Of a DNA stretch of 5,876 nt, positions 1 through 5,784 are shown piece by piece. The DNA is from Streptomyces anulatus (GTDB lineage: Bacteria; Actinomycetota; Actinomycetes; Streptomycetales; Streptomycetaceae): NCBI RefSeq assembly GCF_000721175.1, contig NZ_JOEZ01000076.1, positions 1 to 5,876 of the forward strand. The letters run 5' to 3'. Made by a program: the position numbers and the translations under genes. Below the pieces are notes generated by a model. The model was given only the letters and a program-made list of their open reading frames with translations, ran no database searches and was not told the origin of the DNA. Within the stretch, counting starts at the first letter, position 1. Each line of letters begins with the position of its first letter.

Positions 1-1076
1 GCGCCGACGCCACCAAGCAACAGCCCGCCGCAGCCACTACCGACAACGGTCAACTGACCAACTCACCGGATAGATCACGAAACCGCACTGGAGTATTAGG
101 ACGGCGACAGGTCGTGGGGGCAGGCGCCGCATCGCTGATGAGATTGGGCATGGGCGGCCCGGGACCGGTCGCCCCTGCTGCAGGTGCGGGCATGCTGGAG
201 GCGTCCCGCTCTCTGTTCACGCACTACCGGCGTCTGGGGCAGAGCGTCGAGCCCGGGTATCTGCTTCCCGGCCTGATCGCCCAGACACACACACTGCGGA
301 AACTGTCCGTGCATGTCGATGACGGCACCCGCCGGGATTTGTTGGCGCTCGGCTCCCGCTACGCCGAGTACGTGGGCTGGCTGATGCAGGAGACAGGCGA
401 CGAGCACGCGGCACTCTGGTGGACCCAGCGCGCGGTGGATCTGGCAGCCGCCGGCGGCGACCACGCACTGGGCGGCTACGCATTGGTCCGCAGAGCGCTG
501 ATCACGTTGTACCAGGATGACGCGGCGCAGACGATCGCACTGGCGCAGCGGGCCCAGAGCGACACGCTGCCACCGCGGATCCGTGGGCTGGCGGCGCAAC
601 GCGAGGCGCAAGGCCATGCACTGGCAGGCGATCGTGACGCCTGTCTGCGCGCGCTGGACCGGGCCCGCACGCTCCTTGTCCGCAAGGACGGCGACGCCGA
701 GACTCCGGTGATCGGCAGTATGCACCTGCCAGACTCGGTCGGCATGGTCACCGGCTGGTGCCTGGTCGACCTCGGCCGTCCGAGGGAGGCGGCTGAGGAA
801 CTGGACCGGCAGCTTGCCCTGGTCTCTCGGGACGCAGTCCGCACCCAGGTGCGGTACGGGATACGACGGGCTTTGGCCTATGCGTCGGACGGCGAGATCG
901 ACCACGCGTGTGCTGTGACGGAACCGCTTCTTGTCGGGGTAGCCACGGTCCGGTCCGCGACCGTCACGATCGATCTTCGGCGTCTCGCCCGTCTCCTGGC
1001 TCGGCATCCCACACACGCTGCCGTACGCCAGCTTGCTCCGCGCCTCGGCACCTTAACGCGCCCTCCCACATCCTGA
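1..1076 (+). CDS. XRE-family-type regulator with TPR-like C-terminal region (5' end outside window)
   Basis: The frame is open from position 3 to the TGA at 1074-1076 (357 visible codons), so the GTG at 114 is not a convincing start and the gene very probably begins upstream. I recognise the visible part as the C-terminal region of a large Streptomyces regulator family that has an N-terminal helix-turn-helix (not visible here). Family marks are a twin-Arg, small-residue linker (GRRQVVGAGAAS, near 99-134), then paired helices of TPR character: RYAEYVGWLMQETGD, ALWWTQRAVDLAAAGGD, YALVRRALITLYQDDAAQTIALAQRAQ, REAQGHALAGDRDACLRALD, and MVTGWCLVDLGRPREAAEELD. The Arg pair resembles a Tat signal but sits in the linker and is unlikely to be one. 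The gene ends 14 nt before the TIR gene, so it probably shares its transcript and may control it. It contains two in-frame TTA leucine codons (96-98, 1053-1055), rare in Streptomyces and read by the bldA tRNA. Family assignment is by recall; DNA binding is inferred. Confidence 0.8.
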   Translation, partial: ADATKQQPAAATTDNGQLTNSPDRSRNRTGVLGRRQVVGAGAASLMRLGMGGPGPVAPAAGAGMLEASRSLFTHYRRLGQSVEPGYLLPGLIAQTHTLRKLSVHVDDGTRRDLLALGSRYAEYVGWLMQETGDEHAALWWTQRAVDLAAAGGDHALGGYALVRRALITLYQDDAAQTIALAQRAQSDTLPPRIRGLAAQREAQGHALAGDRDACLRALDRARTLLVRKDGDAETPVIGSMHLPDSVGMVTGWCLVDLGRPREAAEELDRQLALVSRDAVRTQVRYGIRRALAYASDGEIDHACAVTEPLLVGVATVRSATVTIDLRRLARLLARHPTHAAVRQLAPRLGTLTRPPTS

Positions 1077-1090
1077 AGAGAGGCTTAGAG

Positions 1091-1846
1091 ATGACCGATG
1101 TATTCATCAACTACCGTACAGCGGACGGCGACAAGACGGCCGCCCTGATCGACCAGGAGCTCTCGCGCCGCTTCGGCAGTGGCCGGATCTTCCGTGCGTC
1201 GAAGTCCATCGCCCCCGGCCAGCCATACCCGAAGGAACTGCTGACAGGCCTGCGTCGCAGCGCGGTGCTTCTGGCTGTCATCGGCCCGGACTGGACGAAT
1301 TTCCAGACCCGGCTGCGCGACCCTGAGGACTGGGTACGCAAGGAGATCATGGAGGCGTTCGACTGTGAGCTTGCCGTCGTCCCCGTACTTGACGGCCGGA
1401 AGACCGACCGCCTGAACAAGGCCGACCTGCCTGACGAACTGGCCTGGCTTACAGAGATCCAGTCCGTCCCGTTCAGCACACATGACACCGAGGCAGGTCT
1501 GAAACGCCTCGGCGACGTGGTGGCCGACATCGTCCCGGGTCTGCGCGACCTGGACCGGGACGCCGTCTCCCCGCTCGCACCGGACTCGGTGACCAACTCG
1601 ATCGGGGACGTGAGCGGCACGGCCGTACAGAGCCGTGACTTCACCGGCGACGTCGGCGGCACCGTCATCAAAGCCTCCACCGGGCCCGTGCACACGGGCC
1701 AGGGCGACATCTACCAGAATTCCCGCAATGAGTCGGGTGGCCGGCACTTCTCGGGCAACGGGATGACGTATTTCGAGGGCGACCACCACGGTGAGATCAG
1801 GCACCGGTTCGGCGAAGCCCAAGAACATGAGGGCGACGACCGGTGA
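1091..1846 (+). CDS. TIR-domain protein with Gly-rich signalling-motif tail (predicted NADase effector)
   Basis: This 251-residue protein has a TIR domain at about residues 1-150: strand A FINYRTAD (5-12), the IFRASKSIAPG BB-loop region (33-43), strand C VLLAVIGPDW (59-68), the DPEDWVRKEIMEAF segment (77-90) and strand D LAVVPVLDG (94-102). This is the bacterial TIR_2-like pattern. E85, four residues after W81, aligns with the catalytic glutamate of NAD-cleaving TIR proteins, so NAD hydrolysis or cyclisation is predicted but not shown. Residues about 160-251 are low-complexity, rich in Gly, Asp and Asn, and hold one G(4)Q motif (172-186) and two GxxxxGxGxxY motifs (198-208, 217-227) related to motifs in neighbouring proteins. 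The ATG at 1091 is chosen because GAAGAGAGG (1075-1083) lies 7 nt upstream and the TIR fold begins at residue 3; a longer frame from 908 only runs through the regulator. The stop overlaps the next start (GTGA, 1843-1846), implying translational coupling. TIR assignment is firm; effector role is inference. Confidence 0.92.
   Translation: MTDVFINYRTADGDKTAALIDQELSRRFGSGRIFRASKSIAPGQPYPKELLTGLRRSAVLLAVIGPDWTNFQTRLRDPEDWVRKEIMEAFDCELAVVPVLDGRKTDRLNKADLPDELAWLTEIQSVPFSTHDTEAGLKRLGDVVADIVPGLRDLDRDAVSPLAPDSVTNSIGDVSGTAVQSRDFTGDVGGTVIKASTGPVHTGQGDIYQNSRNESGGRHFSGNGMTYFEGDHHGEIRHRFGEAQEHEGDDR
1604..1771 (+). repeat. Short motif cluster in the TIR protein tail
   Basis: Three short protein motifs lie in tandem. 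Residues 172-186 (1604-1648) contain GTAVQSRDFTG, matching GPVIQSGRITG in the 148-residue protein at 4943-5389. Residues 198-208 (1682-1714, GPVHTGQGDIY) and 217-227 (1739-1771, GRHFSGNGMTY) share the spacing GxxxxGxGxxY, also found at residues 15-25 of the ATPase. The cluster is Gly/Asn-rich with alternating hydrophobic residues, as expected for beta-arch or amyloid-like motifs. The spacing matches are read directly; the structural reading is inferred. Confidence 0.6.
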
Positions 1847-3846
1847 GCGAGCGCAGCGGCAGTACATGGGTCACCAGCACGAGCGGGGCCCTGCACAACG
1901 GCACCGGGGACATGTACGTCACCTTCGGCGCCGACCAGCGGAGCTCGGGCAGACCTTCCTTCCGGCGCGTCGCCGATGACCAGCTCGCGTGGCTTCGGCG
2001 CGTGCTTGTCGCTCCGCCCGGCATGGGGAACGCCCGCCTCCAACTGGCCAGCACTGGCACCGTGATCCTGGACGGCGCACCTGGCAGCGGCCGGACTTCC
2101 GCGGCCCGTGTACTCCTACGCGAACACCACACGGACATCGGCGCCTTCCGGGAGCTCTTGCCAGGCGAGGAAGGCGAACTGCCCCTCACCGACGCGGAGC
2201 TGGTCGAAGCCGGCGACCGCCTGCTGCTGGATATGTCGGCCGCCGAGGCCGAACGGTGGGCCGCCGCCCGGGCCAATCTCTCCGCCCTCCGCAAGGCCGT
2301 ACACGAGCAGAACGCACATCTCGTGGTCGTCATGCCACATAGGGGAATCCTCGACTCCGACCTGCAGCAGTACAGGGTCGAGATTCAGCAGCCATGCCGC
2401 AAGCGGGTCCTGCGGCGGCACCTTCGCATGCATGGGGTACTGAGCGAGCAGTACCTCTGCCCGGATCCCACAGTCACAGAATTCGTCCGCGAGCAGAGGC
2501 CGCTGCGAGAGATAGCGGACTTCGCCGACCTGGTACGGCGTGCGCGCGAGGCCGCCGCGTGGGACGAAGGGTTCGCGCAGTGGTGCACGACTGCGCACAA
2601 GGCGCGGGCCGACCGGCGAGAAGAGGTCGCCACCCTCGTCGCAACGTTGGGTGACAGTCCTCAGAGGGCACTGCTGATCACCGTCGCCATGCTCCACGGC
2701 GCTCACGCCGACGTCATCCATCGCGCCGCTCAACTCCTGCTGACTACTGTGGGTCTGCCGCCCGACGATGTTCCGCTGCTCCAGCGTAAGGATCTCGCAG
2801 AGCGCTTGGCGGAAATCTCCGCCAGTGTCGGACCGGACGGTCACGTGCGGTTCGGGGAGTTGGACCACGACTCCGCGGTCCGCGCCCACTTCTGGGACCA
2901 CATGCCCGACCTTCGCCAGTATCTGGGCATGTGGACCGCGCGCAGTGTGGCGCTGAACGGCCCGCACATCACCCAGGAGCTCCGCGACGGCCTCGTGGCG
3001 AAGCTGGCCAGGGAGTATCTACGGACGGGTCGCCCGGAAGGACTGGCGTCGCTGGCCGAAGCCTGGGGCTCGACGGCCGCGAGCAAGGCTGGGCTGGAGG
3101 CCGCCGTCCAAGCACTCACCTGTGGTCTCGGTGATCGGGTACATGCACGGAGCTTCCGAGGCTGGATCTACCAGTGGTGCACCGGCAAGCAGCTCAAGGA
3201 GCAATTCGCCCAGGTCCTGGTCCAGGTCTGTGCCGACGTCGTCGCAGCCGGCCACCCCGACCAAGCCATGCTCCGCCTGTACTACCTGGCTCGCCACGAG
3301 CACAGCGCCGGCAGCGCGCTGCAAGCGCTGAGTGACTTGATGGAGACAAGCCACCGACTGCGCCGTAGATTGCTCCGCCGGCTGGCACGCTCCGAACTCG
3401 CGCCGGCTGACCTCTGCATTTTCCTGCGGGTCGGCGTCGCCGAGGCGCTGACCGACCCGTACGACAACGGACGCACGCTGGTGGAGGAGGAGAGCGTGCA
3501 GTCGTCCGTGACCACCTGCTGGCGCGCCGTACTGAACGGGCTGCCTCGGCCGACATGGCAACCGTACGCGGAACGCTGGATGCACGCAGCGGCTGATGAC
3601 GGGCACGAGGGTGACCTCTTGCTCGAACTCCTCGTCAGTGCCGCCGACCGGTGCGAGGGTCGACGCGGTGCAGCCTTCGCCGCGCTCTACGCGAGCGCCC
3701 GCGACGCCGAACGCACCGCGCCCGTCGGATCCTCGCGCGCCGCGCTCACTACCGACCTGCTACTTCAGAAGATCTGCTCAGCTCAGCGCCTGAGCGGCCC
3801 GACCACACCGCCTCGCGCGGAATCAACCAGGGGGACCGAACCATGA
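1843..3846 (+). CDS. STAND/AAA-like P-loop ATPase with large helical C-terminal region
   Basis: This is a 667-residue protein starting at GTG 1843, inside the GTGA overlap with the TIR gene, with TGAGGG (1828-1833) 9 nt upstream. Residues 1-30 carry a Gly-rich motif GALHNGTGDMY (15-25) like those in the TIR tail. A nucleotide-binding domain follows: FRRVADDQLAWLRRVLVAPPG (40-60), strand plus P-loop VILDGAPGSGRTS (74-86), a Walker B-like LLLD (127-130) and a sensor-1-like strand HLVVVMPHR (159-167). The Walker A lysine is replaced by Arg (R84), so nucleotide hydrolysis is uncertain. From about residue 190 to 640 it is almost entirely helical, with Trp/Leu/Ala-rich pairs and no obvious WD40, LRR or classic TPR repeats. 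The C-terminal 25 residues look disordered. I recall similar Streptomyces proteins with a GR-type P-loop annotated as hypothetical. Context next to a TIR gene suggests an NLR-like sensor or scaffold, which is inference; the C-terminal part may recognise the trigger. Confidence 0.8.
   Translation: MSERSGSTWVTSTSGALHNGTGDMYVTFGADQRSSGRPSFRRVADDQLAWLRRVLVAPPGMGNARLQLASTGTVILDGAPGSGRTSAARVLLREHHTDIGAFRELLPGEEGELPLTDAELVEAGDRLLLDMSAAEAERWAAARANLSALRKAVHEQNAHLVVVMPHRGILDSDLQQYRVEIQQPCRKRVLRRHLRMHGVLSEQYLCPDPTVTEFVREQRPLREIADFADLVRRAREAAAWDEGFAQWCTTAHKARADRREEVATLVATLGDSPQRALLITVAMLHGAHADVIHRAAQLLLTTVGLPPDDVPLLQRKDLAERLAEISASVGPDGHVRFGELDHDSAVRAHFWDHMPDLRQYLGMWTARSVALNGPHITQELRDGLVAKLAREYLRTGRPEGLASLAEAWGSTAASKAGLEAAVQALTCGLGDRVHARSFRGWIYQWCTGKQLKEQFAQVLVQVCADVVAAGHPDQAMLRLYYLARHEHSAGSALQALSDLMETSHRLRRRLLRRLARSELAPADLCIFLRVGVAEALTDPYDNGRTLVEEESVQSSVTTCWRAVLNGLPRPTWQPYAERWMHAAADDGHEGDLLLELLVSAADRCEGRRGAAFAALYASARDAERTAPVGSSRAALTTDLLLQKICSAQRLSGPTTPPRAESTRGTEP
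1885..1917 (+). repeat. N-terminal GxxxxGxGxxY motif of the ATPase
   Basis: Residues 15-25, GALHNGTGDMY, match the TIR tail motif GPVHTGQGDIY with Gly, His, Gly, Gly, Asp and Tyr identical at the same spacing and Val/Leu and Ile/Met conservative. It lies ahead of the nucleotide-binding domain, where NLR-type proteins usually carry a homotypic interaction motif. Its function as a docking motif is inferred. Confidence 0.6.
3829..3834 (+). promoter_or_regulatory. Ribosome binding site fixing the ATG at 3843
   Basis: AGGGGG lies 8 nt before ATG 3843, inside the last codons of the ATPase gene. It decides the start: the same frame is open from 3651, but the upstream part is Arg-rich shadow sequence of the ATPase gene. 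The ATGA overlap at 3843-3846 fits coupled translation. Confidence 0.75.
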
Positions 3847-4925
3847 CCACCGGACACAAGACGACAACCGTCTTCCTCACCATCCTGTGCGGTCTGGTGC
3901 TGACCATTTTCGGCCTGACGGAACAGTGGCCCACATGGGCTTGGCCGCCCCTTGCAGTGATCCTCGTCGCAGCCCCCGCCGTGGCTTTCAAAATCGCCGG
4001 GCGTCGCCGCGGCTCCGTGCCAGTCGCCTTCGAGGAACACCACACGGCGGCTCCCATCGAGCGCACGGAGCACCACGTCAGCCGAGTGGCACTTCCCAGT
4101 CATTGGCCCGACTATGACTTCTTGATCTCCGCGACTGTTCGCTGGTACGCCCTCGACGCTTCCCGTCCCGGCCGGGTACTGAACCCGGCGGGACTCGCCG
4201 TCGAATCCGTACTGGACCGTGCCCGAGTGGTCACCGAGCAGCGGGAGCCCGGTCGGGTCTCACTCGTCCAGCACGAGCTGAGCGGTGCGCTCAGCTCGCT
4301 GCTTCCTGACAGCACGGGGCAGCTCCACGCCATGGCGGAGGATGTGCGGCTCACCCTGCACGAGCACGACCAGGAACGCCTGGACAGCCTCGCCGGGGTA
4401 CGCAAGGACCAGGCAGTCTGGGAGCACCAGCGGAAGTACGAGCAGAGTAAGCGCAAGTACCTGGGCGAAGACGTGCTGAAGGACACCGGCAGCGCCGTGG
4501 TCTGGTGGCTCGCCAAGAACGACGAAAAGGTCGAGAGGACTGTGGAAGACCTCGGCTTGCTCGCCCGGCTTACTTCCGCGGCCAACGACACCGACGTTCC
4601 CGAACGGCTGCGGGACCTCATCCCGCAGCCGCGTGAGGTGGAGGACGGCCAGGTGCTTGCGGATCGGCAGGCAGCCCCCTTCGGCCGGGCACCGACGGCC
4701 GCGGACCACCTCGCGGACGCGCTGACCGCTCTCGACCTCGAGGACGCGGACACCCAAAGGAGGTTGCTGGCCAAGCAGTTCGCCGACGCCATCAGGGACC
4801 AGGAGCAGCATGAGACGGCTGACGATCTGGTGCGCAGGTTCGACCCGCCAGCGGCCTTCACCCCAGACGACGGGGAGCCTCCGGACAGCCCGGGCGGCGC
4901 AAGCCGACCGCCGTCCGGGCTCTGA
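3843..4925 (+). CDS. Two-helix membrane protein with cytoplasmic, possibly SPFH-like domain
   Basis: This is a 360-residue protein. Two membrane segments are visible at about residues 9-25 (TVFLTILCGLVLTIFGL) and 34-52 (WPPLAVILVAAPAVAFKIA). The RRR at 54-56 after the second segment predicts that both the N-terminus and the main domain face the cytoplasm. The domain has a strand (FLISATVRWYAL, 93-104), a helix (116-155), another strand (EDVRLTLHEHD, 166-176), then a long charged helix likely to be coiled coil (177-212) leading to GSAVVWWLAKND (216-227). I recognise this pattern (YLGEDVLKDTGSAVVWWL and LARLTSAANDTDVP) from conserved Streptomyces proteins without assigned function. The strand-helix-strand-long-helix order behind a membrane anchor is compatible with a reduced SPFH/band-7 domain, but I cannot confirm that. 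The tail from about 334 is Pro/Gly-rich and disordered. Translation is coupled to the ATPase gene. It may anchor the system at the membrane (inference). A perfect 11-bp hairpin lies within it at 4274-4298. Confidence 0.75.
   Translation: MTTGHKTTTVFLTILCGLVLTIFGLTEQWPTWAWPPLAVILVAAPAVAFKIAGRRRGSVPVAFEEHHTAAPIERTEHHVSRVALPSHWPDYDFLISATVRWYALDASRPGRVLNPAGLAVESVLDRARVVTEQREPGRVSLVQHELSGALSSLLPDSTGQLHAMAEDVRLTLHEHDQERLDSLAGVRKDQAVWEHQRKYEQSKRKYLGEDVLKDTGSAVVWWLAKNDEKVERTVEDLGLLARLTSAANDTDVPERLRDLIPQPREVEDGQVLADRQAAPFGRAPTAADHLADALTALDLEDADTQRRLLAKQFADAIRDQEQHETADDLVRRFDPPAAFTPDDGEPPDSPGGASRPPSGL
4274..4298 (+). repeat. Perfect 11-bp inverted repeat inside the membrane protein gene
   Basis: CGAGCTGAGCG at 4274-4284 is followed by GTG and then its exact reverse complement CGCTCAGCTCG at 4288-4298, encoding HELSGALSS. 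An 11-bp stem with a 3-nt loop would be very stable in the mRNA. A smaller perfect hairpin (GCTCAG-CGC-CTGAGC) lies at 3781-3795, just before this gene. Either could slow ribosomes or RNase, or be chance in GC-rich coding sequence. Confidence 0.7.
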
Positions 4926-4942
4926 CCCTAGGAGAAAAAGCA

Positions 4943-5389
4943 ATGGAAACCGAGCTCGCCGCGCTTGCCGCCTCGGGAGCAACCACGTTGGTCTCACTGA
5001 TGGTCACTGACTCCTGGACACAGGCGCGTGCGGTCGTCGGACGGCTCTTCTCGCGAGCTGATGCAAGCGGCACCATGATCGCCGACCTTGACGCCACACG
5101 AACCAGGCTGCTTGCCGCTGGCGTCGGCGACGCGCAAGCCACCCGTGAGATCACGGACCGATGGCACACCGACCTGTACAGGCTTCTGCAGACGGCCTCT
5201 GTCACCAGCGCCGAGCTGCATGAGGTGCTGACCTCTCTCCGGCAGCTGGTCGACACATCCGTGGCCCGCCCGGAACCCGTACACAACCACGTCAACGGTG
5301 GAGTTCAGCATGGCCCTGTGATCCAGTCAGGCCGGATCACAGGACTCACCATTCATGTCCATGACACCAGCGTCCCGGTGCAAGGGTGA
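4943..5389 (+). CDS. Small helical protein with hydrophobic N-terminus and C-terminal RHIM-like motif
   Basis: This is a 148-residue protein starting at ATG 4943, with AGGAG (4930-4934) 8 nt upstream and 17 nt after the membrane protein gene, so probably the last operon gene. Residues 5-22 form a hydrophobic, Ala/Gly-rich helix (LAALAASGATTLVSLMVT) followed by DSWTQARAVVGRLFSR. Residues 45-104 are helical, with WHTDLYRLLQ (74-83) and ELHEVLTSLRQLV (91-103). From about 111 the sequence becomes Gly/Val/His-rich: NGGVQHGPVIQSGRITGLTIHVH (118-140). I recognise this organisation from many small Streptomyces proteins of unknown function that begin with a similar METELAALAASG-like helix and end with a GGxxxGPVIQ-type motif. 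A helical domain with a membrane-active-looking N-terminus plus a C-terminal amyloid-type motif parallels fungal HeLo/HET-S proteins and bacterial Bell-domain proteins. A pore-forming or membrane-disrupting role is inference. It could instead be an adaptor. Confidence 0.78.
   Translation: METELAALAASGATTLVSLMVTDSWTQARAVVGRLFSRADASGTMIADLDATRTRLLAAGVGDAQATREITDRWHTDLYRLLQTASVTSAELHEVLTSLRQLVDTSVARPEPVHNHVNGGVQHGPVIQSGRITGLTIHVHDTSVPVQG
5300..5344 (+). repeat. C-terminal GxxhQSxxhTG motif of the small protein
   Basis: Residues 120-134 contain GPVIQSGRITG, aligned without gaps to GTAVQSRDFTG of the TIR tail: Gly, Gln, Ser, Thr and Gly are identical, and hydrophobic positions are conserved. A further Gly four residues earlier is also shared (G120 here, G172 in the TIR protein). 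The V/I-Q-x-G core resembles the RHIM tetrad. The match is read directly; amyloid behaviour is inferred. Confidence 0.6.
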
Positions 5390-5449
5390 GATGTGCACGA
5401 ACCGGCCTCACTTACGGGCCGTCGGCTCAAGTGGTGCATGGCCCATGTT

Positions 5450-5503
5450 CCGGGCGGGGGTTCGTCGACGCCACACCCCCGGTCCGGCGCCCCACGTGGG
5501 CGC
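5450..5503 (+). terminator. Tandem GC-rich hairpins, likely operon terminator
   Basis: GGGGGT (5456-5461) pairs with ACCCCC (5475-5480) around a 13-nt loop, and outer CCGG arms (5450-5453, 5484-5487) can extend the stem. Immediately after, GCGCCC (5487-5492) pairs with GGGCGC (5498-5503) around CACGT. They lie 60-115 nt past the last operon stop. There is no U-tract, which is common for actinomycete terminators but leaves the call uncertain. Confidence 0.45.
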
Positions 5504-5740
5504 TCCACACTCTCGCCGCATGCTGCCGCCTCCGTGTCGACTGCCCTATCTCGACGCTGCGTACCGGGAGCCGTGCCGACATCCGCGCACAGCTCTCGCA
5601 CCAATGCCGTGCCAGCCAAGCAGCCGGGGAGGCGTCAGGAGGAAGGAGCAAGGGGCACACATACCTCAATTGACGATGAGCTGAGCAAGACGCCACGGGA
5701 CTCCGGTAGCGCAGCGATCAAAAGAGGTGCCCGCGCAGCG

Positions 5741-5758
5741 CATCATTGAGCAATGATG
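5741..5758. repeat. AT-rich perfect palindrome
   Basis: CATCATTGAGCAATGATG is a perfect inverted repeat of two 8-nt arms around AG. Its low GC content stands out in this sequence. It has no following T-run and forms a weak stem, so it looks more like a binding site for a dimeric protein, or an insertion-site feature, than a terminator. It ends 26 nt before the proposed insertion sequence end and is flanked by the 9-bp direct repeat AGCGATCAA. Confidence 0.5.
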
Positions 5759-5784
5759 TTCACAGAGCGATCAAGACGGGGCCT

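Larger units (their letters stand above)
5390..5784. other. Non-coding interval between the operon and the insertion sequence
   Basis: No credible gene is seen. The open frames on both strands are Arg/Pro/Ser/Cys-rich, lack ribosome binding sites and resemble no family I know. The interval holds two GC-rich hairpins (5450-5503), a weak 5-bp hairpin soon after the last stop (5403-5421), an AT-rich palindrome (5741-5758) and a 9-bp direct repeat AGCGATCAA at 5713-5721 and 5766-5774. I see no convincing promoter: TTGACG near 5670 has no matching -10 element. Confidence 0.55.

Noticed and set aside
114..116. GTG as start of the regulator
   Set aside because: The frame stays open to the window edge, GTG falls inside the conserved RRxxxGAGAA linker, and there is no good ribosome binding site.
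102..140. Tat signal peptide in the regulator
   Set aside because: The Arg pair with small residues is an internal linker of this regulator family; the frame continues upstream, so it is not N-terminal.
908..1090. In-frame N-terminal extension of the TIR protein
   Set aside because: It runs entirely through the regulator's coding sequence, is Cys/Arg/Ser-rich, and the TIR fold and ribosome binding site begin at 1091.
1085..1867. Long reverse-strand frame opposite the TIR gene
   Set aside because: A typical high-GC antisense shadow, with no recognisable family and codon bias that fits the + strand gene. The same applies to reverse frames at 2116-2967 and 4112-4861.
3651..3842. Longer start for the membrane protein
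   Set aside because: The extra 64 residues are Arg-rich shadow of the ATPase gene; the strong AGGGGG site and the membrane helices place the start at 3843.
5355..5749. Overlapping small frames after the last operon gene on both strands
   Set aside because: Their compositions are biased to Arg, Pro, Ser and Cys, with no ribosome binding site and no recognisable motif.
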